Source of the DNA: a virus
IMG/VR virus record: IMGVR_UViG_3300044941_000295
Span: 1-61,750 of that record
DNA length: 61,750 nucleotides
Direction: 5' to 3' (one strand)
Part shown: piece after piece, positions 23,348 to 31,247 of the stretch
How the letters are laid out: every line of letters starts with the position of its first letter
How positions within the stretch are numbered: the first letter of the stretch is position 1
Translations under genes and position numbers: made by a program
Notes under the pieces: model-generated
Seen by the model: the letters and a program-made list of their open reading frames with translations, nothing else
Told to the model about the DNA's origin: nothing
Database searches by the model: none

Positions 23348-24957
23348 TGAGAGGGCTTTCTTATGGCGCCCTTAAAAAAATAGCTAACCTAATAGACCAA
23401 CATTTTGATTCGATTGGTTTAAAATTTTTAGGGCTCATTCCAAAATCTAGAGGTAGCCGCATATTCTTTGACGCTGAACCAGACAGCTTGGTTTCTCTTT
23501 TCTTAGAAGCTCTAGACACTAAATCCCCCACCAAAACCGAGGAAGATACTTTAAAATCCATCCTTACTATAGCAGATGGGTATGTAGATGCCCTAAAAGA
23601 ACGCACAAAAGCTCAGGTGCTTCAGGATATAAATGCTTACGTCAACGACCAAAAACGCCAGAAAAAGCCAATTGATGTCAGCAAGGTGAATGAAATTTTT
23701 ACCGAAAAAATTGATAAAGCAAAGGCGCATTTTGAATTAATAGCGGGGCAGGAGAGCTACAAAACAAAAAACATTGCCTCTGCTTTAAAGTTCACAAGGA
23801 TTGGCGAAAGTTTAGGTGAAAGTGATCCGACAGTGTTCTTCGTGGTTACACATGACGACCGCACGGGCCCGTATGAATACATCCTTCACACACTACCCGA
23901 TAAAGTAACCCCACGCCTTTGGAAACTGTCTGAGGTACAAAGCTCTTATTATAAGCCGGGCGATCAATACCCAAGCTTTTCTGGGCTTCACGTTAATTGT
24001 TTTACTGAAACTCAAAAACTGTACACAAAAGAAGGACTAGTCACCTTCAAAGAACTTTTTGAAACCCAACAAAAACCAACAGTTATGGTTGATGGTAGGG
24101 TGATCAACAAAAAAATTCCAGCAAACCACCTAGGCAAGGAAGTGCCGGGACTGGTAAGGCTAGATCCTCACATTAAAAGGCCCGCTAGATTTTTTGAAAC
24201 AGAGCCAATTTTTTACACAGGCAAACAACCTGTATTAAGGCTGCATTTAACAAGCGGGCATGAAATAGAAGTTACAGAAAATCACGAAATGTGGGTGAGT
24301 ACAGGAAATGCCCAATGGGGAAAAAGAGTGGCTCACACCTTAAAGGTTGGTGATAAAATACCTTTAGCTGCCTATTCCGAATGTTTTGGTAAAGATCATT
24401 TCCCTGAAGAAGCTGAACTTATAGGTAATCTTTTCAGAAAAGATGTTCAAAAACCAAAAAAAGTGCCAGAAAGATTGTTCAAAGCAGACAAAGAAACCGT
24501 TTCCGCTTTTTTAAGAGGATTGTGCAAGGCAGATGAATATTTTGAAAGTAATCGTATAGTTTTATATCAAAATGACTTAGAATTTCTCAAACAAATTCAA
24601 CTGTTAATAAGTATGTTTGGTTTTGTATCTAAAATTCATCATCATAGCAAATCCTCAATGAAAACCATAACTTACTCTGACGACGCAAAATTTAAAAACG
24701 CTAAAATATCAAAAATAGAAAAATTAGGTGAACTTGATACTTATTGTCTTACTGAACCCATAACCAATACCGTCACCGTAAATGGTATAATTACAGGACA
24801 ATGTAGATGTAAACTTAGCTACTTACCTAAAGGTTACGGCTTTGGGAGCGACGGTAGAATCAAATTTATAGCCAAAGATCATGATGAATTTAAAGTACAG
24901 CGAGAAAAGTACGGACTTCCTGAAGTTCCTCAAAAAATATCTAAAAAAAGATCTTGA
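23347..24957 (+). CDS. MuF-like head morphogenesis protein interrupted by an intein
   Basis: This precursor has 536 residues. The N-terminal helical part leads to a conserved core (DDRTGPYEYILH, then FSGLHVN). After the intein (residues 218-485) the core continues as CRCKLSYLPKGYGFG, so splicing would restore HVN-CRCKLSYLP, the Cys-rich motif typical of phage Mu gpF-like proteins. The product joins the head near the portal. The spliced protein would be about 268 residues. It is the third head gene of the cluster, directly before early genes. Confidence 0.8.
   Translation: MRGLSYGALKKIANLIDQHFDSIGLKFLGLIPKSRGSRIFFDAEPDSLVSLFLEALDTKSPTKTEEDTLKSILTIADGYVDALKERTKAQVLQDINAYVNDQKRQKKPIDVSKVNEIFTEKIDKAKAHFELIAGQESYKTKNIASALKFTRIGESLGESDPTVFFVVTHDDRTGPYEYILHTLPDKVTPRLWKLSEVQSSYYKPGDQYPSFSGLHVNCFTETQKLYTKEGLVTFKELFETQQKPTVMVDGRVINKKIPANHLGKEVPGLVRLDPHIKRPARFFETEPIFYTGKQPVLRLHLTSGHEIEVTENHEMWVSTGNAQWGKRVAHTLKVGDKIPLAAYSECFGKDHFPEEAELIGNLFRKDVQKPKKVPERLFKADKETVSAFLRGLCKADEYFESNRIVLYQNDLEFLKQIQLLISMFGFVSKIHHHSKSSMKTITYSDDAKFKNAKISKIEKLGELDTYCLTEPITNTVTVNGIITGQCRCKLSYLPKGYGFGSDGRIKFIAKDHDEFKVQREKYGLPEVPQKISKKRS
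23998..24801 (+). mobile_element. Intein in MuF gene with a terminal Gln and decayed endonuclease
   Basis: It starts with Cys218 (CFTETQKLYTKEGL), has a TENHEMWVSTG block B, and ends VNGIITGQ before Cys+1. The last residue is Gln instead of Asn and the penultimate His is absent; both are known in a minority of inteins. LAGLIDADG-like segments (AELIGNLFRKD; FLRGLCKADEYFE) are degenerate. It is 268 residues, smaller than the TerL intein. Splicing is predicted, mobility is doubtful. Confidence 0.85.
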
Positions 24958-24982
24958 CGTTTAAACATTCCTGTAGGATAAT
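24954..24982 (+). promoter_or_regulatory. Sigma70-type promoter TTGACG-17-GATAAT
   Basis: TTGACG at 24954-24959, a 17-nt spacer and GATAAT at 24977-24982 precede the gene at 25013. A 7-bp inverted repeat (CATTCCT 24966-24972, AGGAATG 25003-25009) spans the -10 and the ribosome site and would form only in read-through mRNA. Confidence 0.75.
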
Positions 24983-25012
24983 CTTATTAAGATCAGCAAC
25001 AAAAGGAATGTT

Positions 25013-25315
25013 ATGACAGACCTGACAGTAGCCACAACAATCCTCCAACAACTTGGCGGTAAAAGATTTATCCTTATGACAGGGGCTAAAAATGTAGGTG
25101 GAGGGTCTGACTATTTATCTTTTACACTTCCTAAAAACTCAAAAAAGATTTCCCATGTGCTTGTTAAGTATAACAAGGGAAGTGACACCTATTCTATGAA
25201 ATTTATGAATGTTAGAGGTGTTAACGTTAAAAATGTAGCAACTTATGACGATGTATATTGCGATATGCTACAAGAATTGTTTACAAAAGAAACTGGCTTC
25301 TACACAACACTCTAG
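25013..25315 (+). CDS. Small conserved phage protein of unknown function
   Basis: This 100-residue protein has the pattern TILQQLGGKRFILMTGAKN, then SFTLPKN, YSMKFMNVRG and a C-terminal TGFYTTL. I have seen this arrangement in many phage early proteins but know no function. It is first in an early-type operon behind a strong sigma70 promoter. Confidence 0.7.
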   Translation: MTDLTVATTILQQLGGKRFILMTGAKNVGGGSDYLSFTLPKNSKKISHVLVKYNKGSDTYSMKFMNVRGVNVKNVATYDDVYCDMLQELFTKETGFYTTL

Positions 25316-25324
25316 GAGGAAAAT

Positions 25325-25417
25325 ATGAGACTGCCGAACTGGTATAAATCTTTTGGATGGAAAATTGATGTCCTAATTGTAGTAGCTGCTATGGTATATC
25401 TTTTGCAGAGAATGTAA
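25325..25417 (+). CDS. 30-residue single-span membrane protein
   Basis: The 31-codon frame starts MRLPNWYKSFGWKIDVL and has a hydrophobic segment (VLIVVAAMVYLL). A perfect AGGAGG ribosome site lies 7 nt upstream. Spacing to both neighbours is tight. Probably a membrane microprotein; role unknown. Confidence 0.6.
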   Translation: MRLPNWYKSFGWKIDVLIVVAAMVYLLQRM

Positions 25418-25418
25418 T

Positions 25419-25634
25419 ATGGATTTAGAAAAAATTAAAAACCACCCTAGAGTTGAGCTTAGAAAAAGACTTGTATCTCTGCATAAAATTACCAAGGGAA
25501 GCTATCTGAAATATTCTTCTACTGGAAATCTTTCCTTGTACAGTAAAGACGGTATAAAAATAGCAAAACTGGTGACTGACTGTGAAGGTGATAGTTATAT
25601 TAAATTTAACAATAGCATGAGTAAATATTTTTAA
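25419..25634 (+). CDS. Small basic protein of unknown function
   Basis: This 71-residue protein has a beta-like centre (YLKYSSTGNLSLYSKDGIKI). It starts one base after the membrane microprotein stop, with no clear ribosome site; a TGGTATATC element 19 nt upstream (25392-25400) is a possible promoter but is also coding. Function unknown. Confidence 0.5.
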   Translation: MDLEKIKNHPRVELRKRLVSLHKITKGSYLKYSSTGNLSLYSKDGIKIAKLVTDCEGDSYIKFNNSMSKYF

Positions 25635-25643
25635 GGAGCCTAA

Positions 25644-26072
25644 GTGAAAAAAGGCAAACATAGAACTTATGCCGAAAAAGAACGTGACGGTGAAATTAAA
25701 AGATTAAAAGACTCAAACAGAAGATTGAAAAGTGAAAACGACAGATTAAAATCAGAATTAAAAACGTACCGAGTTGCTTTTGAAAAAAATATTCAATTCC
25801 TAAAAGGTAAAACAAAAGATCTTACGGTTGAAGAGCTTATTGAGGGTGCAAAAAAAGAGCAAAGTCTCAAGGAGATCGAGACCCAAAAAGAACTCACCTT
25901 CAAGGAATTGGAGAAAAAATGGAAGTGCTTTAAATGCGGCACTGGCGTTATGAGGATTATTTCTTATATGCGCCCCGATGGGGCTTGGTACATACGTAAG
26001 TGCTCGAATTCACAATGCACTAACAGAACCAAAGCCCAGCCTTGGAATGACAAAGTAGAAGGCGTAAAATAA
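25644..26072 (+). CDS. Coiled-coil protein with C-terminal zinc ribbon
   Basis: This 142-residue protein starts at GTG 25644 behind AAGGAG. Residues 10-45 form a basic coiled coil (RLKDSNRRLKSENDRLKSEL). The C-terminus has two Cys pairs: CFKCG and CSNSQC, a zinc-ribbon-like arrangement. Nucleic-acid binding would fit; not shown. Confidence 0.55.
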   Translation: MKKGKHRTYAEKERDGEIKRLKDSNRRLKSENDRLKSELKTYRVAFEKNIQFLKGKTKDLTVEELIEGAKKEQSLKEIETQKELTFKELEKKWKCFKCGTGVMRIISYMRPDGAWYIRKCSNSQCTNRTKAQPWNDKVEGVK

Positions 26073-26086
26073 TTTTAAAAAATAGC

Positions 26087-26115
26087 TTGCATTTTGTTTT
26101 TGCGTGTTGTATTAT
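26087..26115 (+). promoter_or_regulatory. Sigma70-type promoter TTGCAT-17-TATTAT
   Basis: TTGCAT at 26087-26092, 17 nt, TATTAT at 26110-26115, then a GGAGGAA ribosome site and the ATG at 26135. Confidence 0.7.
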
Positions 26116-26134
26116 TTCTGTATCGGAGGAATTT

Positions 26135-26353
26135 ATGAATAACGTAAAAACTCTAAACAGACCACGCTACTCCAACCTTGTTGCCTCTATGTCTAAAACT
26201 ATCGTTAAACAAATGAATGCTTTTGAGTATAAGCATAAAAATATGCTACACTATATTAACCCCGATCTTGAAAAAAGAGCTTGGGCAGCAATTGACTCCA
26301 AAGATACTTTTAAGATGGACAAGATTATTAAAGAATTCGATAGCTTAATTTAG
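26135..26353 (+). CDS. Small helical protein of unknown function
   Basis: This 72-residue protein starts at ATG 26135 because the promoter and ribosome site lie in the longer frame that would begin at 26087. Helical and basic (MSKTIVKQMNAFEYKHKN). Family not recognised. Confidence 0.55.
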   Translation: MNNVKTLNRPRYSNLVASMSKTIVKQMNAFEYKHKNMLHYINPDLEKRAWAAIDSKDTFKMDKIIKEFDSLI

Positions 26354-26361
26354 GAGGCGGC

Positions 26362-26586
26362 ATGAAAACTAGACTAGAAAGAGTTCTTGACGCTTTAGGT
26401 TGGCAGGGTGGAACCGTCCACCAAGCCCAAGACGAACTAACTAAAATGGGCCTAAAAGGTTGGGAAATACTAGAGGACAGCCCAGCCAGCTTTGAGCACC
26501 TGCTTGAGCTTATAGAGCATAAGGTGAAACAAAAAAACAGAATGAAAGAGCTAAATATAAGTTTTGGTGCACCCAAAAAGGCTTAA
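26362..26586 (+). CDS. Small helical protein of unknown function
   Basis: This 74-residue protein has the motif RVLDALGWQGGTVHQAQDEL, then a long helix. RBS AGGAGG lies just before the ATG. No family known to me. Confidence 0.55.
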   Translation: MKTRLERVLDALGWQGGTVHQAQDELTKMGLKGWEILEDSPASFEHLLELIEHKVKQKNRMKELNISFGAPKKA

Positions 26587-26589
26587 AAA

Positions 26590-26814
26590 ATGAACGAAAG
26601 ATTTCGAGTTAAAACCAAAGATATGAAGACCAATAAGGTCTATGGCGGAGTGTTAGTAGGTGAAGTCCAGAAGGATATGCAAGGCAGGATCTGGTGGCAA
26701 AGAGCTAACGGAGAAGTGCAGCAGATTAATCCGCACCCCGACTCCCTTTGGATTGAAAAGGGAAGCGTTGAAGAGTGGGGCTTCCTTAAGCCAGACTTAA
26801 GAATTGTAACATAA
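26590..26814 (+). CDS. Small beta-rich protein of unknown function
   Basis: This 74-residue protein with strands around VYGGVLVGEVQKDMQGRIWW is the last gene before a strong terminator. No ribosome site of note; translation is probably coupled, since the ATG follows the preceding stop by 3 nt. Confidence 0.5.
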   Translation: MNERFRVKTKDMKTNKVYGGVLVGEVQKDMQGRIWWQRANGEVQQINPHPDSLWIEKGSVEEWGFLKPDLRIVT

Positions 26815-26820
26815 ATAACG

Positions 26821-26855
26821 TGGTCGTAACATTTTGGCGTTACGACCATTTTTTT
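26821..26855 (+). terminator. Factor-independent terminator
   Basis: TGGTCGTAAC and GTTACGACCA form a perfect 10-bp stem with an 8-nt loop (26831-26838), followed by seven T residues. It ends the small-gene operon starting at 25013. Confidence 0.95.
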
Positions 26856-26856
26856 C

Positions 26857-26885
26857 TTTACTTTCTTTAAAATATCCCGTACAAT
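26857..26885 (+). promoter_or_regulatory. Sigma70-type promoter TTTACT-17-TACAAT
   Basis: TTTACT at 26857-26862, 17 nt, TACAAT at 26880-26885. Six nucleotides later is the ATG at 26892 with no ribosome site, so a leaderless helicase mRNA is predicted. It lies directly after the terminator. Confidence 0.6.
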
Positions 26886-26891
26886 AAATCT

Positions 26892-27944
26892 ATGGGAAAT
26901 TATCAATACCAAGTAGACAGCGCCCTTAGAGTTTTAAACAACACCCTTAGCGGCAACTATATTGCGGGTGTGGTGGCGGCAGCTCCCGGCGCAGGTAAGA
27001 CCCAAATTTCCTTTATTTATATTAATGAGTATGTTCGGAAGTTTCCGAACGCTAAAGTTCTTGTTCTTACCCACAACATGAATGTCTTAAAAAACCAATA
27101 CTTAAACGACCTCGCCAACGCCCATGTTCGGATTGATTTTACGTTTGGCGATTTCCGAACACAAAACGTACAGGTTAAGGTTGGCATTCCCGCTTCTATT
27201 AAAAACCTTGATTGGACTAAGATTGACCTTCTGGTGGTGGACGAGGCCCATGAATATTGGGGCGAAAAAATGGTTACGGACATCTATAAGCGTTTGGCTC
27301 CAAACCACGTGCTTTTGCTGACAGGTTCTCCTTCCAGCTTTATTATGCACAACCATGCGGTTGACCGTGTTTACAAAAACAATAGAAAATACTTTATTGA
27401 TTTTATTGCAGGGTCTGATTTAGCTAAAAACGACGTATTTGCATCCGTTACCTTGGACTGCATAGATAGTGGTGAGACTACCGCCCAAAGTCTTGAAAAC
27501 GCCCTTAATAGGGCTAAAGCGCAAGGGTACGACATGAGCAAGATTATGATTGCTTGCGCTAATACTGAGCAGGCAAATATTGTTTCCTACCAGATGGGAA
27601 TTAGGGGGCGTAAGGTGGCGCTTTCTACATCCAACAATGACAGTGATTCTGCCGAGTTTGAAGCTTTTTTAAAAGGTGAAAAAGACGTTTTAGTTGTTGT
27701 CCGTAGAGGAATTCTTGGGTTCTCTGACAATAATTTATCTCTTGTTATTGACATGAAGTGCAGCCCTGATTTAGACACAAGGAACCAACTGTTTGCTCGA
27801 GTGCTGCGTAAGAGCCCAAAAGGTATTAAAAAGGCATACATTACCGTACCTTCTAAAGATAAGGTTAAAGGTGAAGTGGCCATGTTGAGAAAACTTGTTG
27901 ATTTTATGAAAAGAGAAAACTTCTCGACTTATTTGGGCGTTTAA
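26892..27944 (+). CDS. SF2-type DEAH-box helicase-like protein
   Basis: This 350-residue protein has Walker A APGAGKT (31-37), DEAH (117-120) in LLVVDEAHEYWG, and motif III-like TGSPSS. The C-terminal half has a short RecA-like second domain ending with GILGFSDNNLSLVIDMKCSP and a motif VI-like TRNQLFARVLRKSPK. Shorter than UvsW-type helicases. It may act in replication or recombination. Converges with the M15 peptidase gene, overlapping it by 4 bases. Confidence 0.75.
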   Translation: MGNYQYQVDSALRVLNNTLSGNYIAGVVAAAPGAGKTQISFIYINEYVRKFPNAKVLVLTHNMNVLKNQYLNDLANAHVRIDFTFGDFRTQNVQVKVGIPASIKNLDWTKIDLLVVDEAHEYWGEKMVTDIYKRLAPNHVLLLTGSPSSFIMHNHAVDRVYKNNRKYFIDFIAGSDLAKNDVFASVTLDCIDSGETTAQSLENALNRAKAQGYDMSKIMIACANTEQANIVSYQMGIRGRKVALSTSNNDSDSAEFEAFLKGEKDVLVVVRRGILGFSDNNLSLVIDMKCSPDLDTRNQLFARVLRKSPKGIKKAYITVPSKDKVKGEVAMLRKLVDFMKRENFSTYLGV

Positions 27945-28333
27945 TAATTCCAGCGCCGAACCTTGTCTTTTCTGGAATCAACGTGAATAAATTTCTTATT
28001 GTGCCTTGCGTCTCCGATCGCTTTGAAATGCTTTTCGCATGCAGCGTACAAGGCATTTAAATCAGACGCTGTAATGTCGGCAGCGTTTCCCTGAGGGTGC
28101 TGGCTTGTATCGGTCGAACCAATTGCCCTGTTGTGCTTAAGACAGCGGTAGCCGCTGGTTACGGTCATGGATTTTCCGTAATCGTCTCGAACTTTTTGAA
28201 GATCCTCAATCAATTCCTTGCTGATTTTTTGGTTTACGCAATCGGCGTTTTTACATTTACACTCAAACTCTAAACTATTGAAATTCTTAGAAAGTTGTAT
28301 TTTTTCACCTTTTTTCCATGTAAAATAACTCAT
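27941..28333 (-). CDS. Peptidase M15-type endolysin or D,D-carboxypeptidase candidate
   Basis: This 130-residue protein has motif SGYRCLKHN and then SxxSQHPQGNAADI with H79 and D86, and KFIHVD with H117, which together form the zinc site of M15_3/VanY-like D-Ala-D-Ala peptidases. It lacks a signal peptide, so if it acts as an endolysin it needs a holin or other export route. ACGGAGA ribosome site and a late-promoter-like block lie upstream. Small size fits a globular endolysin. Confidence 0.8.
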   Translation of the reverse strand: MSYFTWKKGEKIQLSKNFNSLEFECKCKNADCVNQKISKELIEDLQKVRDDYGKSMTVTSGYRCLKHNRAIGSTDTSQHPQGNAADITASDLNALYAACEKHFKAIGDARHNKKFIHVDSRKDKVRRWNY

Positions 28334-28353
28334 TTAAAAATCTCCGTTTTTAT

Positions 28354-28363
28354 TAAAGATTGC
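28354..28363 (-). promoter_or_regulatory. Late-promoter-like block on the minus strand (GCAATCTTTA)
   Basis: TAAAGATT at 28354-28361 is the minus-strand AATCTTTA. It lies 20 nt upstream of the M15 peptidase ATG at 28333, so the same late signal appears to drive a lysis-type gene on the other strand. Confidence 0.55.
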
Positions 28364-28369
28364 CTATTG

Positions 28370-28378
28370 TGGTATATC
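28370..28378 (+). promoter_or_regulatory. Extended -10 promoter TGGTATATC
   Basis: TATATC at 28373-28378 preceded by TGG. Five nt later comes the ATG at 28384. No ribosome site lies between, so a leaderless mRNA is predicted. It is divergent from the late block at 28354-28363. Confidence 0.6.
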
Positions 28379-28383
28379 TGATC

Positions 28384-29862
28384 ATGATAGAATTTGAAAT
28401 TATATCGCCATCAGTGGCACTTATACATAATTACCAGCAACACCTGCCGTCTTTGCGTAAGGAATTAACCTATAGAAATCTTACAAACGTTTACGCGTAC
28501 AATAAGCATAATCAGAAAAAATGGCTTCAAAGAAAAGACCCGATAGCGTTTGAGGAGGAGGCGGAAAGGCTTAAAAAACTTATTTATCAAAATATTTTAT
28601 TTAACCATAATGGAAAGCTCGCTACTTACCCGGGCATCATCCCTTACCTAAAAACCCCGCACAAAGTAGTCAATCGAATTGATTACCCGCCATTCAAGCC
28701 CCTTCCGTGGCAAGCTTCCCTACCCTTTAACCCTTATAGCTATCAAGAAGAAGCTGTGCGTAATCTCTTAGAGGCCAAACATGCCCATATCAGCGCTGCT
28801 ACTGGACTAGGGAAAACCCTTATTATTCTTATGCTGGCAAGAAATGCGGGGCTAGATATGGTGATTACAACCCCCGCACAATCTATTTTTGCTGATCTAC
28901 TAAAAGAGTGCGAAACCTACCTTGGGAAGAACGTAGTTGGAGCTTACGGCGATGGAAAAAAAGATCTCACTAAAAAAATAACTGTTGCAATTAACAGATC
29001 ACTTTCGATGGTGAAAGAGGGTACTCCAGCTTGGGAGTTTTTCTCAAAAAAGAAAGTTATGATCGTAGACGAAACACATGCGTTTGGCAGTGAAGATTTG
29101 TCTAAGACCGCGTTCGGATTACTTAAAGATATCCCCTATAGATTTTTTTTAAGCGCTACGCCAATCAGAATGGATGGAACGCAAACCTTGTTAAATGCCA
29201 TTATTGGTAAATGTGTTTTAGATATGGATTTGGAAAAGGGGATTAAGGGCGGTTATCTATCGCCCTTAAAATTTAAGATAATAAATACCAGAACCCCTAA
29301 TACTCTAAACTTTCAAGATCCGATTGAAGCTAAAAGAGAGTATTTTCTTAGAAACCCAAATATTGCAGAAATTGCAGGTAGACTTGGTAACGCCAATTGG
29401 ACGGTGAAGGGTGAGAACACCCTGATTCTGGTTGAAGAATTGCAACAGATTCAAATGATAGCCAAACATCTAACCGTTCCGTACGGATATGTCCATTCTG
29501 GCTCAAAAGCTGAAGCTGAGTCCTATGGCCTCAAGAAGGTGAACGCTACGGAAGAGATCGAAAGATTCAACAAAGGGGAAATAAAAGTCTTAATAGGAAC
29601 AAGGTCGGTCGCTACGGGAACGAATATTTTTTCTCACCACACCATCAACTGTATGGGCGGGACTTCGGAAGTCGCCACAATGCAAGGCGCAGTCGGCAGA
29701 TCCACAAGACAGACGGATAAGAGCAAATACGCCCAATATCACAAGCCAAAGCATTTTTGTGTTATTTACGATTTTAACGTAACTAACAGTGAAATAATGG
29801 TGCGACAGCTAGAGAAAAGGATTGAATTTTACCGACAATCAGGTGAGGACGTGGTATATTAA
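28384..29862 (+). CDS. SF2 helicase of UvsW type
   Basis: This 492-residue protein starts at ATG 28384, because the longer frame from 28360 includes the -10 element. Motifs: ATGLGKT (139-145), DETH (VMIVDETHAFGS), SATP (RFFLSATPIRMDG), TGTNIF and motif VI QGAVGRSTRQTD. A UvsW-like 3'-5' or branch-migrating helicase is inferred. It is the first gene of a unit that continues with a sigma-like gene. Confidence 0.82.
   Translation: MIEFEIISPSVALIHNYQQHLPSLRKELTYRNLTNVYAYNKHNQKKWLQRKDPIAFEEEAERLKKLIYQNILFNHNGKLATYPGIIPYLKTPHKVVNRIDYPPFKPLPWQASLPFNPYSYQEEAVRNLLEAKHAHISAATGLGKTLIILMLARNAGLDMVITTPAQSIFADLLKECETYLGKNVVGAYGDGKKDLTKKITVAINRSLSMVKEGTPAWEFFSKKKVMIVDETHAFGSEDLSKTAFGLLKDIPYRFFLSATPIRMDGTQTLLNAIIGKCVLDMDLEKGIKGGYLSPLKFKIINTRTPNTLNFQDPIEAKREYFLRNPNIAEIAGRLGNANWTVKGENTLILVEELQQIQMIAKHLTVPYGYVHSGSKAEAESYGLKKVNATEEIERFNKGEIKVLIGTRSVATGTNIFSHHTINCMGGTSEVATMQGAVGRSTRQTDKSKYAQYHKPKHFCVIYDFNVTNSEIMVRQLEKRIEFYRQSGEDVVY
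29852..29860 (+). promoter_or_regulatory. Extended -10 promoter TGGTATATT
   Basis: TATATT at 29855-29860 preceded by TGG and by CCGACA at 29832-29837 (partial -35). Five nt before the ATG at 29866, no ribosome site, so leaderless transcription of the sigma-like gene is predicted. Confidence 0.6.
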
Positions 29863-29865
29863 GTT

Positions 29866-30942
29866 ATGAAAAGTAAAAAATTTCATGTAGATACAGATTT
29901 TCAGCAACTAGCTCAACTTGTGGACTTTAAGCTCACCCAAAACAATTATAAAAAAATGTCTAAAAAAGAGCTTGAAAAAGTGCAGGAAAAACAAGTTAAT
30001 AACGTCTTCTCTTTGGAAGAAAGTTTTAAAAACACCCTTCTGACGAACGCAGAAGGTAAGCTTGTTTCAGTGTATCAAAAATTCATAGATTATATAAAAA
30101 AGGATGTTGGGAATATTTTGGTAGCTCAGTCGTATTTTAGAGAAAAGCAAAAGCATTTTACTAAAATATCTTCTTGCATTAAAAATGACCGACCCAAAGA
30201 TCTGACGGAATTTCATATAAATTACAATCTAATCTCCTTTATTGTGCAAAATTGGGGAGGGCCGCTTCCTCTTAAAGCTCAAGATATTTATGATCGCTTT
30301 ATAGAAGCCAGACAAGTGTTAATTGAAAACAACATGCCATTAGCAATTAACAGAGCTTTGACTTTTTATCGCAAAACCAACGAGAATGATTTGTCATTGC
30401 TTGATCTAATTAATATTTGTGTTACAGGGCTCGCTGTTGGAATTGATAAGTATTCGGGCCCATATTCTAAAGTTTGGCGATCCGTATGTATTGGTCGCAT
30501 GGTTGGATTTATGATTAAAGAGTATAGTGAAACATTTGTTAAGCTATACCCTACCGATAAAAAAATTCTTTACAGGGCGAATATAATTAAATATCGCCAT
30601 AAGATTGAGGACTTTGAGGAGTTAGCGGAGGCAGTTAATAAAAGTTTCTTAGAAGATAAAGCTAAGGGTATGCCAATCCCAAAACTACCTATTTCGGCCC
30701 ATACAATAAAAAGCCTAATGAATGCGGCCCATTACATTAGCACTGACAGTAAAATTAACGAAGACAACGAGATTTCTGATGAAGGTGCGGGGGTTTATGA
30801 TTACGTATCAGAATATGAAGGCTCGATAGATATGAGCGAAGAAGCTGAAAATCGAGATAGTTTGCTTAAATTAAGCATGGCTATTAAAAATTTGGACGTA
30901 TTGCCAAGAAAAATCATTCGTTTAAAGGGAGTTTCTGTATGA
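29866..30942 (+). CDS. Phage sigma factor with region 2 but almost no region 4
   Basis: This 358-residue protein has residues about 151-222 that read like sigma70 region 2: VLIENNMPLAINRALTFYR, then LSLLDLINICVTGLAVGIDK, which aligns with the LDLIQEGNxGLxxAxxK core, followed by the region 2.3-2.4-like SKVWRSVCIGRMVGF. A C-terminal 25-residue stretch (AIKNLDVLPRKIIRL) looks like the very start of region 4 only. This resembles T4 gp55, a late sigma that lacks region 4. It is the best candidate to read the YAATCTTTA block. The alternative is an unknown helical protein. Confidence 0.6.
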   Translation: MKSKKFHVDTDFQQLAQLVDFKLTQNNYKKMSKKELEKVQEKQVNNVFSLEESFKNTLLTNAEGKLVSVYQKFIDYIKKDVGNILVAQSYFREKQKHFTKISSCIKNDRPKDLTEFHINYNLISFIVQNWGGPLPLKAQDIYDRFIEARQVLIENNMPLAINRALTFYRKTNENDLSLLDLINICVTGLAVGIDKYSGPYSKVWRSVCIGRMVGFMIKEYSETFVKLYPTDKKILYRANIIKYRHKIEDFEELAEAVNKSFLEDKAKGMPIPKLPISAHTIKSLMNAAHYISTDSKINEDNEISDEGAGVYDYVSEYEGSIDMSEEAENRDSLLKLSMAIKNLDVLPRKIIRLKGVSV

Positions 30943-31247
30943 TTAGTGTCAATAACAAAATCTTTTGCGAAGCATATTCTGGAGGTAAGTCCTTGAAATC
31001 AGAGGTTAAATCGGGATTTGCCACAGTTCAGCAAAAAAACAACTTAGTCGGGCTTAGGGTTCTGGCTGATGCGACAGTCGCTTTTGGAACTAAGACCCTT
31101 GATATTCCCAAGGGTTCTGTGGTATTCTTTAATGAAGAAACATTGTATATCCACCAACAATACCATGCGCCTATTAAAAACAACGTTTTTGATGAGCCGT
31201 GCGTTGTTGCCGACTTCAACCATGTAATAGGGGTAAAAATTGGCTAA
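30939..31247 (+). CDS. GroES-like co-chaperonin candidate
   Basis: This 102-residue protein resembles GroES in length and in the order of strands: GLRVLADATV, TLDIPKGSVVFFNEETLYI, then CVVADFNHVIGVKI in the C-terminal position of the ESDILAI strand of GroES. There is no clear mobile loop motif. If correct it would pair with the phage GroEL at 14894. The start overlaps the sigma-like gene stop by 4 nt. Confidence is limited because the match is by pattern. Confidence 0.4.
   Translation: MISVNNKIFCEAYSGGKSLKSEVKSGFATVQQKNNLVGLRVLADATVAFGTKTLDIPKGSVVFFNEETLYIHQQYHAPIKNNVFDEPCVVADFNHVIGVKIG

Noticed and set aside
27944-27980. Terminator between the converging helicase and M15 genes
   Set aside because: Only a 4-bp GGCG/CGCC pairing without a T-run is visible.
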